Part shown: positions 7,306-15,489 of the stretch, piece after piece
How the letters are laid out: every line of letters starts with the position of its first letter
Position numbering within the stretch: position 1 is the stretch's first letter
Origin: Pinguiococcus pyrenoidosus
Lineage: Eukaryota; Sar; Pinguiophyceae; Pinguiochrysidales; Pinguiochrysidaceae
Length of the DNA stretch: 15,489 nucleotides
Direction of reading: 5' to 3'
Assembly: GCA_019677205.1 (NCBI GenBank)
Contig: JAAMXY010000953.1
Span: 1 to 15,489 of the forward strand
Notes under the pieces: model-generated
Database searches by the model: none
Seen by the model: the letters and a program-made list of their open reading frames with translations, nothing else
What the model was told of the DNA's origin: nothing
Position numbers and translations under genes: made by a program

Positions 7306-10213
7306 ATGGGGGCTTTCTGGGTTCTCCTTTGCTGCAGTGTGGCTCTCCGACAGGCTGCAGGGCAAGCGTTTATCTCTCCTCCAGTGCTGAATTATGATTC
7401 GACCATGTCCGACACGGCCATCGCCGTCTTTGTGCAGACCGAGAACGACACAGTGATTCAATACACATTGGATGGCGCGGACCCGGTATCTTCATCTAGC
7501 GCCTTGCGCATCGACTCTGAAAAGTTCATTCACGTCGAGGCATCTGGGATGCTTCGAGCGGTGGCTGTATCGCAGAGTTTTCCAAATGTCGCGTCGACGG
7601 AGGTGACCCTTAACATCTTTGGTAGGTCCCCCTCATCCGAGACTTGAGACCAAAATCACCCCCTTCCCCGCCAGAGCGAGCGAGCCTCACCCTGCGCTTC
7701 GGTGCACAAGTGCGGCAGGGGAGGTTTGGGCGAGCAATCCTGGTGCCGTACCACCACTCGCAGCCTAGCTACTCAGGTACGTGTGGTCCTTCGGAGGAGA
7801 AGATCCTTCTTTCGTCAGCAGCGCATTCATATTTCATGGTGGGCATCGGCAGGAAGAGTAGTAGAGGTTGATCTGGACACCACGAAGTACAACAGCATTC
7901 GGATCCACAACGTATTCACCGACCTTGCCGACTACTATTCAGAGGTTCGCTTGCTCAGGAATGACTACGAAGTAGCGCGTCAGCCGATCAAACCCTGTTC
8001 CACGGCTTCACCCCCACGCGATCCCTTCAATGCACAAAAGGGGGGAGTTGGACCATACGAGCGGTCTCTGGACAACGAGAACCCAGAACCGCAGGTGACG
8101 GAGCACTTCAGATGGCCGAAGTGTTTCGCGCAGGTGACGCTCTTCACCACGCGGTGACTCAGGTTTACGTCCGGGATGTCGCTGAAGGCGACCCAGAACT
8201 CGTGGGCTTCCAGCGAGGTTTCGTATACACGTCAGAAGTGGACGGGACCGCCTACGGGATCCTGGTGCCCTTCATCAATGGAGCTCAGTATTCAGGTGCG
8301 ACGAATGTGCAGCCGATGGGTTTGACGAAGCTGAAGGCAAGAAATGCAAAAAGGGAAAGTCGCTCGCGTGCGCTTCGGAAACGACGATTTTCGCAACGAT
8401 TCGTCGATTCACTTTGCCGTGAACGCCACCGGCCATCGCACGCTTTGCGACGAGGCGGATCCCCGCTGCCTTGTTAAGGTACACAGTCTCGCAGACTGCA
8501 TGGAGTATGGTGTAAGCTTCGCTTGGTCACACGTGCCGCAATAGGTCTTGGACCTCTCGGCAGTAGACGAACGGCTGCGAGGCTTCGTTGGCGGCTTCGT
8601 CTCGGGTCGCCATGGATACCTCGTGCCCTTCTTCGACGGAATCTCGGTTGGCCACCTAGTCGCCAAAGTTGATTTAGAGGTACGAACCGACGCACCATCG
8701 CCCCACACTGCCCCTCACACGTTGGTGGCACCCAGGACTTTACGGTCGCGAGCGTCCAAGTCTTGAGTCTCTTCAATGGCGGGGACCAAAGGTGGAGTCG
8801 ATGGCACAAATGCGCGCATATCTGAAGCTTATGCTCTTTGGGCTTCGCGCACAGAAGACATGGAGGTTTCTTTGACGGGTTTGCGCATGGGGACTACGGG
8901 TATCTAGTTCCCAGTAGAAGCTACTTTGGGCCCCTGAACGGGACGCACACGATGTACACTGCCGACGGCTTCTCTGTGAGTGCTGCGACGGCAAATCTCC
9001 AAGACTGGATTTGCATCTGACGAGATGCGCCGACGCTGACAGGGTGCTGACACAATCTTCGAGCGAAGTGCATCTGCTGGCGACCATTTGAGAGTGAGTG
9101 CAACCTTTTCACCAGCTCGGAACGCCATCGTTCTTCGCTTCTCTTTCGCGCTCCACTGAGCAGAATGGCAATACATACCTTGCAGCCGCGTTTCCATGGG
9201 CAGCTCGTCCGATTTCCCTTGGCGTCCTTCGACAGCTTCGAGGTCTTGGACCTTGAGGACGAAGACCCTGATCTGAGAGGATTTGCCGGCGGCTTTACCA
9301 TCGTGAGTATGCATGAAAGGAGAGATGCGCAGCGTGGATGCTTACGCGGAGGCTCTTGTTAGGGGCCCTACGCCTTCCTTGTGCCTTATCAACGGGAGCC
9401 AAACGTCTTCCATGGGAAGATCCCAAGGATCCACCTCGAGAACTTCACCTTAGTCGACACGCTGGACCTACAAGCCGAAGTCGATGCAGGGCTCTCCGGC
9501 TTCGTCGGTGAGAGAGCACATGAAATCCGCAGTACGTCCTAGATCCGGCGGTGACACACAAACAGGCGGATTTGCATATGGAAAGTACGGCGTGCTGGTG
9601 CCCTATCGGAATGGCCGGTACGACTTGAACAAATACTTTCGCGAGCATCTTGGGAAGGTATGGAGACACCTGGGAACGGGCTGGCCACCCCAACATCGCA
9701 AGTGAACACCAAATCTACCCAGGTGGCTCGCTTTGACGCCTCAGACTTTAGCTCGCCAAGCGTTGACTTCGTCGATCTACCGGCGGTGCCGAGGCAGCAG
9801 GTGCGGCGCGTTGGTCGTACACCTCCGGGCCGTTGGTGGACGTAGCGTTACCCAGCTTCTTCAAGCAGGTGCCCTCGAGGGCAGAGCCAGACCTGCGAGG
9901 CTTTGTGGACGGCTTTTCTCTTGGGAATTACGCTTTCCTTGTACCCAACTTCAACGGGATTCGACACGGAAAGCTGGTGCGAATCGACATGAGAGATTTT
10001 GGTGCATACGCGCGGCATCAGCGCGAGCAGCCCGACGGCGAGCCGCTGCAGGTGAGAGACGCTCGCTACTCGAGAACCATCACGTCCACGGGCACACAAG
10101 GTGACGATGCGCTTCAGCCGCTCATCACAGGAAACGACGGCGTCCAGTTCGTCGATCTGAGTTTGCACGATCCCCGCGACGTGGGCTTCTCGGGAGGGTT
10201 TCCCATTGTGTAG
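7306..10213 (+). CDS. Secreted repeat protein with chitobiase-C-terminal-like domain, 15 exons
   Basis: Predicted exons: 7306-7621, 7675-7776, 7853-8094, 8163-8295, 8354-8478, 8545-8679, 8736-8791, 8855-8975, 9043-9093, 9186-9302, 9363-9507, 9566-9657, 9723-9800, 9869-10051, 10118-10213, giving 663 aa. All 14 introns are 53-92 nt and in phase. A signal peptide (residues 1-20, ending AAG) leads into a beta domain with the YTLDGADP signature, like the chitobiase/hexosaminidase C-terminal fold. Seven copies of a repeat centred on LVP follow (LVP at 128, 254, 332, 387, 472, 525 and 595), plus a truncated eighth. Several N-x-S/T sites fit a secreted or surface glycoprotein. I know no named family for the repeat; extracellular binding is inferred. 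An in-frame ATG at 7177 would add 43 residues and bury the signal peptide, so 7306 is preferred. Exon 3's end and the final intron are least certain. Confidence 0.7.
7675..10213 (+). repeat. Seven and a half LVP-centred repeats (protein-level)
   Basis: The consensus read by eye is a V-x-x-LDL-like strand, a D-x-x-L-x-GF-x-GGF turn, G-x-Y-G-x-LVP, an aromatic/NG loop, then G-K-[LV]-x-R-[IV]-D and a Phe-containing strand. The core is about 53-60 residues, and copies 1-2 and 4-5 carry insertions. Introns fall at matching places in several copies. Examples are a phase-1 cut in the Gly after the loop in copies 1 and 2, and cuts within or just after the GGF turn in copies 5 and 6. This is the mark of exon duplication. 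Confidence 0.75.
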
Positions 10214-10371
10214 CGTTGGCGAGGACGCCCAGGCTTCGGCAGGAGAGGGGAGAAATCCAGACGATCTCAAAGGTTGAATGCTTCTGCCACTTTTCGCTCC
10301 AGCGCATGCCGACCCTCAGGGACGCAGGAGCAGCAAGTTAAGACGCCAGGCGCCGCTCTATCCTGCCTCTT
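10214..10371. other. 158-nt convergent spacer
   Basis: This lies between the stop of the secreted repeat gene (+) and the stop of the MOK-type kinase gene (-). I searched it for a further LVP-repeat exon that would complete the last repeat and found none. No clear polyadenylation signal is visible. Confidence 0.55.
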
Positions 10372-12312
10372 CTACGCAACTCGGTTGCCAAAGTTGTATC
10401 GACCCCGCCCGGGTGCCTTCGCCTGCCGACGATCCGCGATGCCGATTCCCTTCGCCGCCGGCCGGAACGCAAGCTGCCCGGCAGGCTTGACGTGGGAGCC
10501 TTGCGCGCCGTACGTCCGACTCGACGTGGGGGCTGCGCCGAAGGCCTTACTATTGCGGCTATGACTGGTCGCCTTTGGCTTCGGTCTTCGTTGCCGCCCA
10601 CCAAACTTGCTCGTCGCCTGCTGAGCGTACTTGCTCGGAGGCGCGTCTTGCCCACTCTGCGCCGGAGCACCAAACTGGGAATAGCTGATCTGCGAGAAAC
10701 TCCCGCCGTCGTACCCCTTTCGGCCATAGGAGCCTCCCGAGGTGGCACCGGGGGCTTTATGGCGGATGGCACCGATGGTGGCGCCTGGGAACTTGCCATT
10801 GCTCCCGGTGATACCTCGGATTCGAGGCAATCCATCATGCGACGCTGCGTGGGGCTTGGCCACGCCAGTCGCGTTGCCATGGTGGGCGTGGCCAGCGTTG
10901 TTCCGCCCGGCTTTCCTAGCTGGTCCGAACACATTCGACTCGACGTCGTTCGCACCAGCAATAGTTGGGAGAGCCTTCGGACTTTCCTTTCCGGGTCTTC
11001 TTCCTCGCGGGTCCCCGAGGAGGGCGTCGTTCCTCGTTTTGCCCGTCATTCCAGCTTTTCCTCCAGGATGGCGCTCCCGCTCCTTGTTTGCTAGATTCGT
11101 AAGCTTCGACACGTTTGGCGCGGCGGCTGCCGCCTGCCGTTTTTGGGCCATGCCGTACTTCGGCGCCTTGACATCATCTGCTCGAGACCGCTCGATTTTG
11201 TCTATCAAAGGTTGTGCTGCACTCCGCTGCTGCTCTGGCCGCTGCGGCTCGGTTGGGCCGGGATGGGACCGCTGCTCTCGTTCCTGCTGCTGCCGCTGTT
11301 GATGTTGTTGTTGCTGCTGCTTCTTTAGTTGTTGCTGCCGCTCCTGCTGCTGCTGCTCCTGCTGCTCCTGCTGCTCGTGCTGCTTGTGGTGGTGCTGCTG
11401 CTGCTGCTGCCTCCCTTCCAAATCTCGCACATCCTTGAAGTACGAGTGCTTGAGCGCCTCCCTGGCAGTGATCCTCTCCGTCCAGTCGTACTTTAGCAGT
11501 TGCGCCAGCAGATCGATGCAGTCGGGCGGCGCATGCGGCAGGAGCTGCGACATCTCGATGCCCTTCTGGTGCGAGAAGTTGAAGTCGATGTGCGACGCCC
11601 CATTCTGGCGGAACTTGGCCAAGATGTGCGCCTTGGGCGTGCCCAGCACCTTGTGGATCCGGTTGATCTGGTCCAGTTCGTTGGTCCCGGGAAACAACGG
11701 GTAGAGACTGGAGATCTCGAAGAAGACGCAGCCGGCGCCCCAGAGGTCCATCTCCGGGCCGTAGTAGCCGTCGGTCAGGAGGCACTCGGGCGCGCGGTAC
11801 CAGCGCGTGGAGATGTACTCCGTGTAGGGCTGCTTGGAGTAGATGCCGCGGCACGAGCCGAAGTCGGCCAGCTTGAGGCCTCGGCCGATCTCACCGGTGC
11901 CCTCGATGAGGATGTTCTCGGGCTTGATGTCGCGGTGGAAGATCCCCTTGCGGTGCATGTGGTCCAGCGCCTTGAGCAGCTGGTGCACATACGACTTCAC
12001 CAGCCGGGCGTTGAGGTAGTGTCGCCTGCCGCGGATGAGCTCGTAGAGGTTGGCGTCCATGAGCTCGAACACCAGCGCGAGGCGCCCGGTGGGCTGGTCG
12101 TACAGCACCTCCTCCAGTGTGATGACGTGCGCGTGCGGAGACAGCCTGCGGAGCGCCTGGATCTCGCGCAGGTTGTTCACCTGCTCGATGTTGTCGAAGT
12201 GGTTCTTCATGCACTTGATCGCGTAGTACTTGCCGTCCTTGACATTCTGGGCCTTCAGCACCTCGCTGAAGGTGCCTTCGCCCTTCTTGGCCACCAGGCG
12301 GTACTTCCGCAT
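10372..12312 (-). CDS. MOK: MOK/LF4-type serine/threonine protein kinase
   Basis: An intronless 646-aa reading frame begins at the ATG at 12312. The frame is open 40 codons further upstream but has no ATG there, and family members begin almost at this point. The kinase domain spans residues 4-292: glycine loop GEGTFSEV (11-18), ATP lysine K33, helix-C Glu E50, HRDIKPEN (126-133), DFG (150-152) and activation loop TEY (164-166) followed by ISTRWYRAPE. All catalytic residues are intact. The TEY and the FPGTNELDQINRIHKVLGTP segment point to the MOK branch of the MAK/ICK/MOK group; in Chlamydomonas this is LF4, a limiter of flagellar length. A Q/H-rich stretch (302-347) and a long basic Gly/Ser/Ala-rich disordered tail follow. 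Function is inferred from the family: a ciliary kinase activated by TEY phosphorylation. Confidence 0.93.
   Translation of the reverse strand: MRKYRLVAKKGEGTFSEVLKAQNVKDGKYYAIKCMKNHFDNIEQVNNLREIQALRRLSPHAHVITLEEVLYDQPTGRLALVFELMDANLYELIRGRRHYLNARLVKSYVHQLLKALDHMHRKGIFHRDIKPENILIEGTGEIGRGLKLADFGSCRGIYSKQPYTEYISTRWYRAPECLLTDGYYGPEMDLWGAGCVFFEISSLYPLFPGTNELDQINRIHKVLGTPKAHILAKFRQNGASHIDFNFSHQKGIEMSQLLPHAPPDCIDLLAQLLKYDWTERITAREALKHSYFKDVRDLEGRQQQQQHHHKQHEQQEQQEQQQQERQQQLKKQQQQQHQQRQQQEREQRSHPGPTEPQRPEQQRSAAQPLIDKIERSRADDVKAPKYGMAQKRQAAAAAPNVSKLTNLANKERERHPGGKAGMTGKTRNDALLGDPRGRRPGKESPKALPTIAGANDVESNVFGPARKAGRNNAGHAHHGNATGVAKPHAASHDGLPRIRGITGSNGKFPGATIGAIRHKAPGATSGGSYGRKGYDGGSFSQISYSQFGAPAQSGQDAPPSKYAQQATSKFGGRQRRPKPKATSHSRNSKAFGAAPTSSRTYGAQGSHVKPAGQLAFRPAAKGIGIADRRQAKAPGRGRYNFGNRVA
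11272..11409 (-). repeat. CAG/CAA-rich polyglutamine-encoding tract
   Basis: On the plus strand this reads as repeated ctg/ttg triplets; on the coding strand it gives Gln-rich blocks broken by His, Glu, Lys and Arg just after the kinase domain. The triplet composition makes it a likely length-variable microsatellite. The interruptions should limit expansion. Confidence 0.85.
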
Positions 12313-12977
12313 ACTCCGCCAGCCACGAGCTTCAAGCCTGACCGAGTCCCACGTGCGACGCCATGCTGCTCCAGAATCGCTGCCTCTCAGTACCGGCCGA
12401 CGCCGCTGCGACGAGTCCGACTCGGAGCGCACCTCGACGCCCGAACGGCGCCACCATCCACACCGGCACTCCCCGTCGACAGAGGGGCACAGCGGAGCAG
12501 CTGCATGATCTGGAGAACATCGAACATCTGCGAACGGGACGGTGGCCGGCGCAGGCAGGAGAGCTTCCCGAGCGCAAAAGACGCCCCGGATTCGTTTTTT
12601 TCAGCAGGTGCTGCGGGTCTGCCTTGAACGGATGTTTCGGAAGTGCCATGAAAGTCACGAGATATGATGGGAAGGTTTATGAACGACTTGTGCATTGTGA
12701 GATCATCATGAAACGGTCCCGGGATGTGTGGGGCGGAGAGCCAATGGAAGGAAAATCCCGACAAGCTACAGCGCCAGAGCGCTTGGAGAGCCTTCGAGGC
12801 TGCGGGATGCATGATGCATGCAAAGCCTTCCGAGGCTGCGAGATACAGTATGTTTTGTCCTCCTCGGAGAGATCCCGGATCTCGAGATCTCAGATCTCTG
12901 TTCAAGGGTTGATCCAGATCGATCCTATTTCATACTGGTATACTTAGGTACCCCGTCTGCCAAGGTATGGTCGCGTT

Positions 12978-12985
12978 TTTCCCGC
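12978..12985 (+). promoter_or_regulatory. E2F-like site TTTCCCGC
   Basis: This is an exact match to the classical E2F/DP consensus TTTSSCGC, centred about 86 nt upstream of the POLD2 start codon. E2F controls S-phase genes, including replication polymerase subunits, in animals and plants. The match is seen directly; function is inferred from the position and the gene downstream. Confidence 0.55.
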
Positions 12986-13025
12986 GCTTTTTGGGCATTT
13001 TCTGGTTGAAACCTTTGTTGAAACA

Positions 13026-13033
13026 TTTGGCGG
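13026..13033 (+). promoter_or_regulatory. Second E2F-like site TTTGGCGG
   Basis: This is one base from TTTSSCGC and of the TTTGGCGG type reported for algal and plant replication genes. It lies about 38 nt upstream of the POLD2 ATG and 48 nt downstream of the first site, possibly in the 5' UTR. Confidence 0.45.
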
Positions 13034-13067
13034 ATTCCGGACGGCCGAGCGCTCTACGCCGTCGACT

Positions 13068-14631
13068 ATGGACTTCGGCGGCCTTCTCACGCCTCCTACG
13101 GAAGATGAATTGCGCAGCGTGCTGGAATCAGCACTGCCAGAAGACGTGCAGACGGCGCCGAGATCGAAGTGCGCGTTTGAACCCCTCTGGCAGAAGTTCG
13201 TCGTCCGCGGGCGGCAGTTCGACCAGCAGTTCTGCCATGTGTATGCTCGGCGCTTCGCCCAGCTCCGCGAGGCCATCTGGGCAGCTGCGCGGCGGCAGTG
13301 GGCCGACCAGTTGGCTGGCGAGGTGCTGGAAGTCGAGCGCATCGTCCAGCTGCGGGAAGATGCGCCGTCCGTTTGCGTGGGAGTCCTGTACAAGCAGATG
13401 AGACTTCGCCACAGCGTGATCGAGGAGTATCAGAAGGAGCTTGGCATCAGCGAAACGATGTATCCATTGGACGACTACACGAGCTCAGAGGACACGCTCG
13501 AGATCGAGGACGACTCGGGCCGGATGCGGCTGACCGGAGACGTGGGCTCGCTTCCCGTCCACGCGCTCAGCACGGGGCTGGCAGTTGCACTGCTGGGGAA
13601 GATGACCGAGGACGGCGAGTTTCACGTCGAGGCGTGGTGCACGCCCGGCATGCCGGAGCCGCTGCCGGAAGCTTCGCTTTCCCTCAAGGACAACAGCGAG
13701 AGCGGCCCGTTCGTGCTCATCACGAGCGGCTTGAGCTTTGGCGGGAATTCTGACCCGCTTCCGGCGTCGCTGCTCGTCGACTACGTTGCTGGCCGGCTGG
13801 GCAGTACGCAGGACCGAGTCAACATCGGCAGCAACATCTGCAGGGTGATTCTCGCCGGAAACAGCATGGCGCCCTTGGACGAAGGCGAGCGGCTCCGCGA
13901 TCGAAACCTACCGGCGGCAGATCAGGAGCGCATCGCCGGTCCTCTCTACGAGCTCGACTCGATGCTCGCTCAGGTGGGTCGACGCGTGCCCGATATCGAG
14001 TGCAAGCCGCTTCGGCGCCCGCAGCTGACGGTCCTCTCCCGCGCAGCTTGCCTCAACGGTGCAGGTCGATCTTATGCCTGGCGCGGAGGACGCCAGCAGC
14101 ATATCTTTGCCGCAGCAGCCATTCCATCGGTCGCTGCTGCCCACGGCGTGTCGATATCCGTCCTTGATGCGCCCTCCGAATCCCTATGAAGCGCTCGTGG
14201 AGAACAGGCACTTCATCGGGACCTCCGGGCAGCCCGTAGATGATCTGCTCAAGTTCACAAAGACGAAGGTACCCGAGGACGCCGACGCCAAGGCCGTTGG
14301 GGTGTCGGAGACGGAGGAGTCGGTATCGGAGGTCCTCGACGTGATGGAGCGCATGCTCTCCTGGAGGCACCTTGCTCCCACGGCTCCGGACACGCTTCCC
14401 TGCTATCCGTTCTACCAAGAGGACCCGTTCGTTTTGGAGAACACTCCACAGGTCTTCTTTGCGGGCAACCAAAGGGATTTTGGGTGCAGAAGAGTCCGCG
14501 CCCCAAATGGAGGTTCCTGCCTGCTCATCAGTGTCCCAAAGTTCAGTGCGACGGGCGACGCAGTGCTGGTCAATCTCTCCAACCTGGAGGCATCCCGTTT
14601 GCACTTCGGAGTGAGCATGACGATGGAGTAG
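13068..14631 (+). CDS. POLD2: DNA polymerase delta small subunit (B-subunit, p50)
   Basis: Exons 13068-13973 and 14047-14631 are joined across a 73-nt phase-0 intron, giving 496 aa, close to the human and yeast subunits (about 470-490). The protein bridges the catalytic subunit and the other accessory subunits of Pol delta in lagging-strand synthesis and repair. Family landmarks run in order: FEPLWQKFVVRGRQFDQQF (37-55), where the OB-fold region begins; the VLYKQM and SSEDTLEIED blocks (106-148); LITSGLSFGG (217-226), starting the phosphodiesterase-like domain; VILAGN (260-265); DLMPGAED (310-317); LPQQPFH (323-329); and APTAPDTLPCYPFYQEDPF (412-430). The metal-binding residues of active phosphoesterases are absent at these points, as is normal for eukaryotic B-subunits. 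The ATG at 13068 fits the family N-terminus. E2F-like sites lie just upstream. Confidence 0.96.
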
Positions 14632-15036
14632 ACTCGTGGCTTGTTTCCGCTTTGCCTGGCCCTTGATGACTCCTGATCTGGGGTTTCTTCGAAGAAGCGC
14701 ATCCCGAGCCCCATCGCAGCGCAGGAGAAAGACAGCAAGACGCGGATAAGATTTGGCGTGGTATTCATTCCGTTTAGGGGTTCAAATGAGGTTCTTGCAT
14801 ACTGAGCACCAAAATCGCAACACATATATCACACGCCCACCCACAGACTTCTGCTTCCCGGACAATGAGAGCAAATCAAGAGCATCCACAGTCACACTGT
14901 CTCGCTAGCCACAATCGTTCTTTGGGAGTTCACGGGATTCCCCTCGACTTCTCTTGGAGGTGGAATCTAAAGTTACATCTTGGCTTGCCAACAGGAGCAA
15001 CGCACCATCACACCAAAAATTAAAAGCTGCGGAGAC
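14632..15036. other. 405-nt convergent intergenic region
   Basis: This lies between the POLD2 stop (+) and the stop of a minus-strand gene. It is more AT-rich than the surrounding genes, with AT-rich stretches such as the one near 15017-15025 that could serve 3'-end formation. No ORF, RNA gene or repeat is convincing. Confidence 0.5.
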
Positions 15037-15489
15037 CTAGTACTTCCGACTAGCGGACCTCGTCTGTCGCCGGGAGTCTTCGCCACTTCCTTCTCCAGGT
15101 GATGCGTCTCTCGGCTTCGTTTGCGCGTCCTGCTTCGTTGACGCGGGGGACGGACTCGGCGCGACCTCGTCTATTGGCGCCTTGCGCGCGTGCTTTCGTC
15201 GCGAGGAGTCCTCAAGCTTGACCATGTCGTCCCCGCTCTCGTCATCGGCGAGGTGATCATACTGGTCAGTCGCGAGCATCGAACTTGCCGAGGCGTTCGC
15301 AACCGGCCGCGAACGCTTGCTGCGCCTGGAGCTATTCTTCTGCGCAGCCTGGTCGCTCATCAGTGTCCTCTCAGCCGAGTCCTTGGTGGTGGCTCCCGCT
15401 ATCGGGGGCAAGTCCTCGAGGACTCCGACGAAATGCACCGTTTCCTTGCTAGGCGCCGCGTCCTCGTCGTCCTTCTCCAGTCCTGGATC
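15037..15489 (-). CDS. Unrecognised charged, low-complexity protein (3' part)
   Basis: The minus-strand frame is open from the right window edge to a TAG at 15037-15039, so at least 150 codons are visible and the 5' end is probably outside. The sequence alternates acidic stretches (EKDDED, DDESGDD) with basic ones (SRRSKRSRP, SRRKHARK) and is rich in Ser, Ala and Pro; it ends RSASRKY. No domain is recognisable. The basic clusters resemble nuclear localisation signals and the composition suggests a disordered nuclear or chromatin-associated tail; this is inference from composition only. An internal ATG at 15360 would give a free-standing 107-aa protein as an alternative. Confidence 0.5.
   Translation of the reverse strand, partial: DPGLEKDDEDAAPSKETVHFVGVLEDLPPIAGATTKDSAERTLMSDQAAQKNSSRRSKRSRPVANASASSMLATDQYDHLADDESGDDMVKLEDSSRRKHARKAPIDEVAPSPSPASTKQDAQTKPRDASPGEGSGEDSRRQTRSASRKY

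Larger units (their letters stand above)
12313..13067. promoter_or_regulatory. Divergent intergenic region between MOK and POLD2 genes
   Basis: These 755 nt separate two divergent start codons. The POLD2 side holds two E2F-like sites, listed separately. The MOK side holds CACGTG at 12350-12355 and a 10-codon upstream open reading frame at 12364-12332. The middle contains a near-perfect direct repeat and several short palindromes (12789-12898). No further gene is convincing. Confidence 0.6.

Noticed and set aside
7947-8162. A 216-nt intron starting gttcgc in the secreted repeat gene
   Set aside because: It is phase-compatible but far longer than every other intron and has a poor donor. The 68-nt intron 8095-8162 with donor gtgacg also fits. 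Transcripts could still overturn this.
10131-10213. Acceptor at 10130 for the last intron of the secreted repeat gene
   Set aside because: It looks like a good AG but shifts the frame into an early stop and destroys the conserved VDL...GFSGGF repeat. The acceptor at 10117 keeps it.
11500-12627. 375-codon plus-strand open frame opposite the kinase domain
   Set aside because: It is the antisense of an intact, fully recognisable kinase domain. Its Val/Leu/Asp/Glu-rich composition follows from GC-rich codons on the other strand, and no domain is visible.
12363-12947. Open frames of 170-190 codons in the MOK/POLD2 spacer
   Set aside because: Both strands are open over similar lengths, the translations look random, and the region carries promoter-like sites.

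Overview
The window is nuclear DNA of a eukaryotic microbe. Coding regions are broken by many very short GT-AG introns, all about 53-99 nt. Proteins are of eukaryotic type (MORN, IQ/EF-hand, a MOK-type ciliary kinase, the DNA polymerase delta small subunit) and intergenic spacers are short. The DNA is GC-rich with serine/arginine-rich coding. A MOK/LF4-type kinase suggests a lineage that builds cilia or flagella. A flagellated protist or alga would fit, but the sequence does not fix the taxon.

I rebuilt six genes by translating, finding GT/AG boundaries and requiring phase to match across each junction. They alternate strictly in strand. (1) 1-1485 (+): 3' part of a six-repeat MORN protein, 5 exons, with a hydrophobic segment and a charged tail. 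(2) 6542-1528 (-): 5 exons, predicted 1568 aa, combining a nuclear-localisation-like N-terminus, two copies of a Cys/His module, about eight IQ motifs, two degenerate EF-hands and two C2H2 zinc fingers. (3) 7306-10213 (+): 15 exons, predicted 663 aa, secreted, with a chitobiase-C-terminal-like beta domain followed by seven and a half copies of a repeat centred on Leu-Val-Pro. (4) 12312-10372 (-): intronless MOK-type kinase with a Q-rich tail. (5) 13068-14631 (+): POLD2, two exons. (6) 15489-15037 (-): the charged 3' end of an unrecognised gene that runs off the window.

Genes 1/2, 3/4 and 5/6 are tail to tail, with 42, 158 and 405 nt between stop codons. Genes 2/3 and 4/5 are head to head across spacers of about 760 nt that must hold divergent promoters. 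The POLD2 spacer has two E2F-like sites just before the ATG, as expected for an S-phase gene. No operon-like system, mobile element, CRISPR array, tRNA or rRNA was seen.

The most novel items are gene 2, whose calmodulin-binding, calcium-binding-like and zinc-binding modules share one chain with a previously unfamiliar duplicated Cys/His module, and gene 3, an exon-duplicated secreted repeat protein that ends exactly where a repeat-internal intron should begin. All splice models are predictions from sequence alone.
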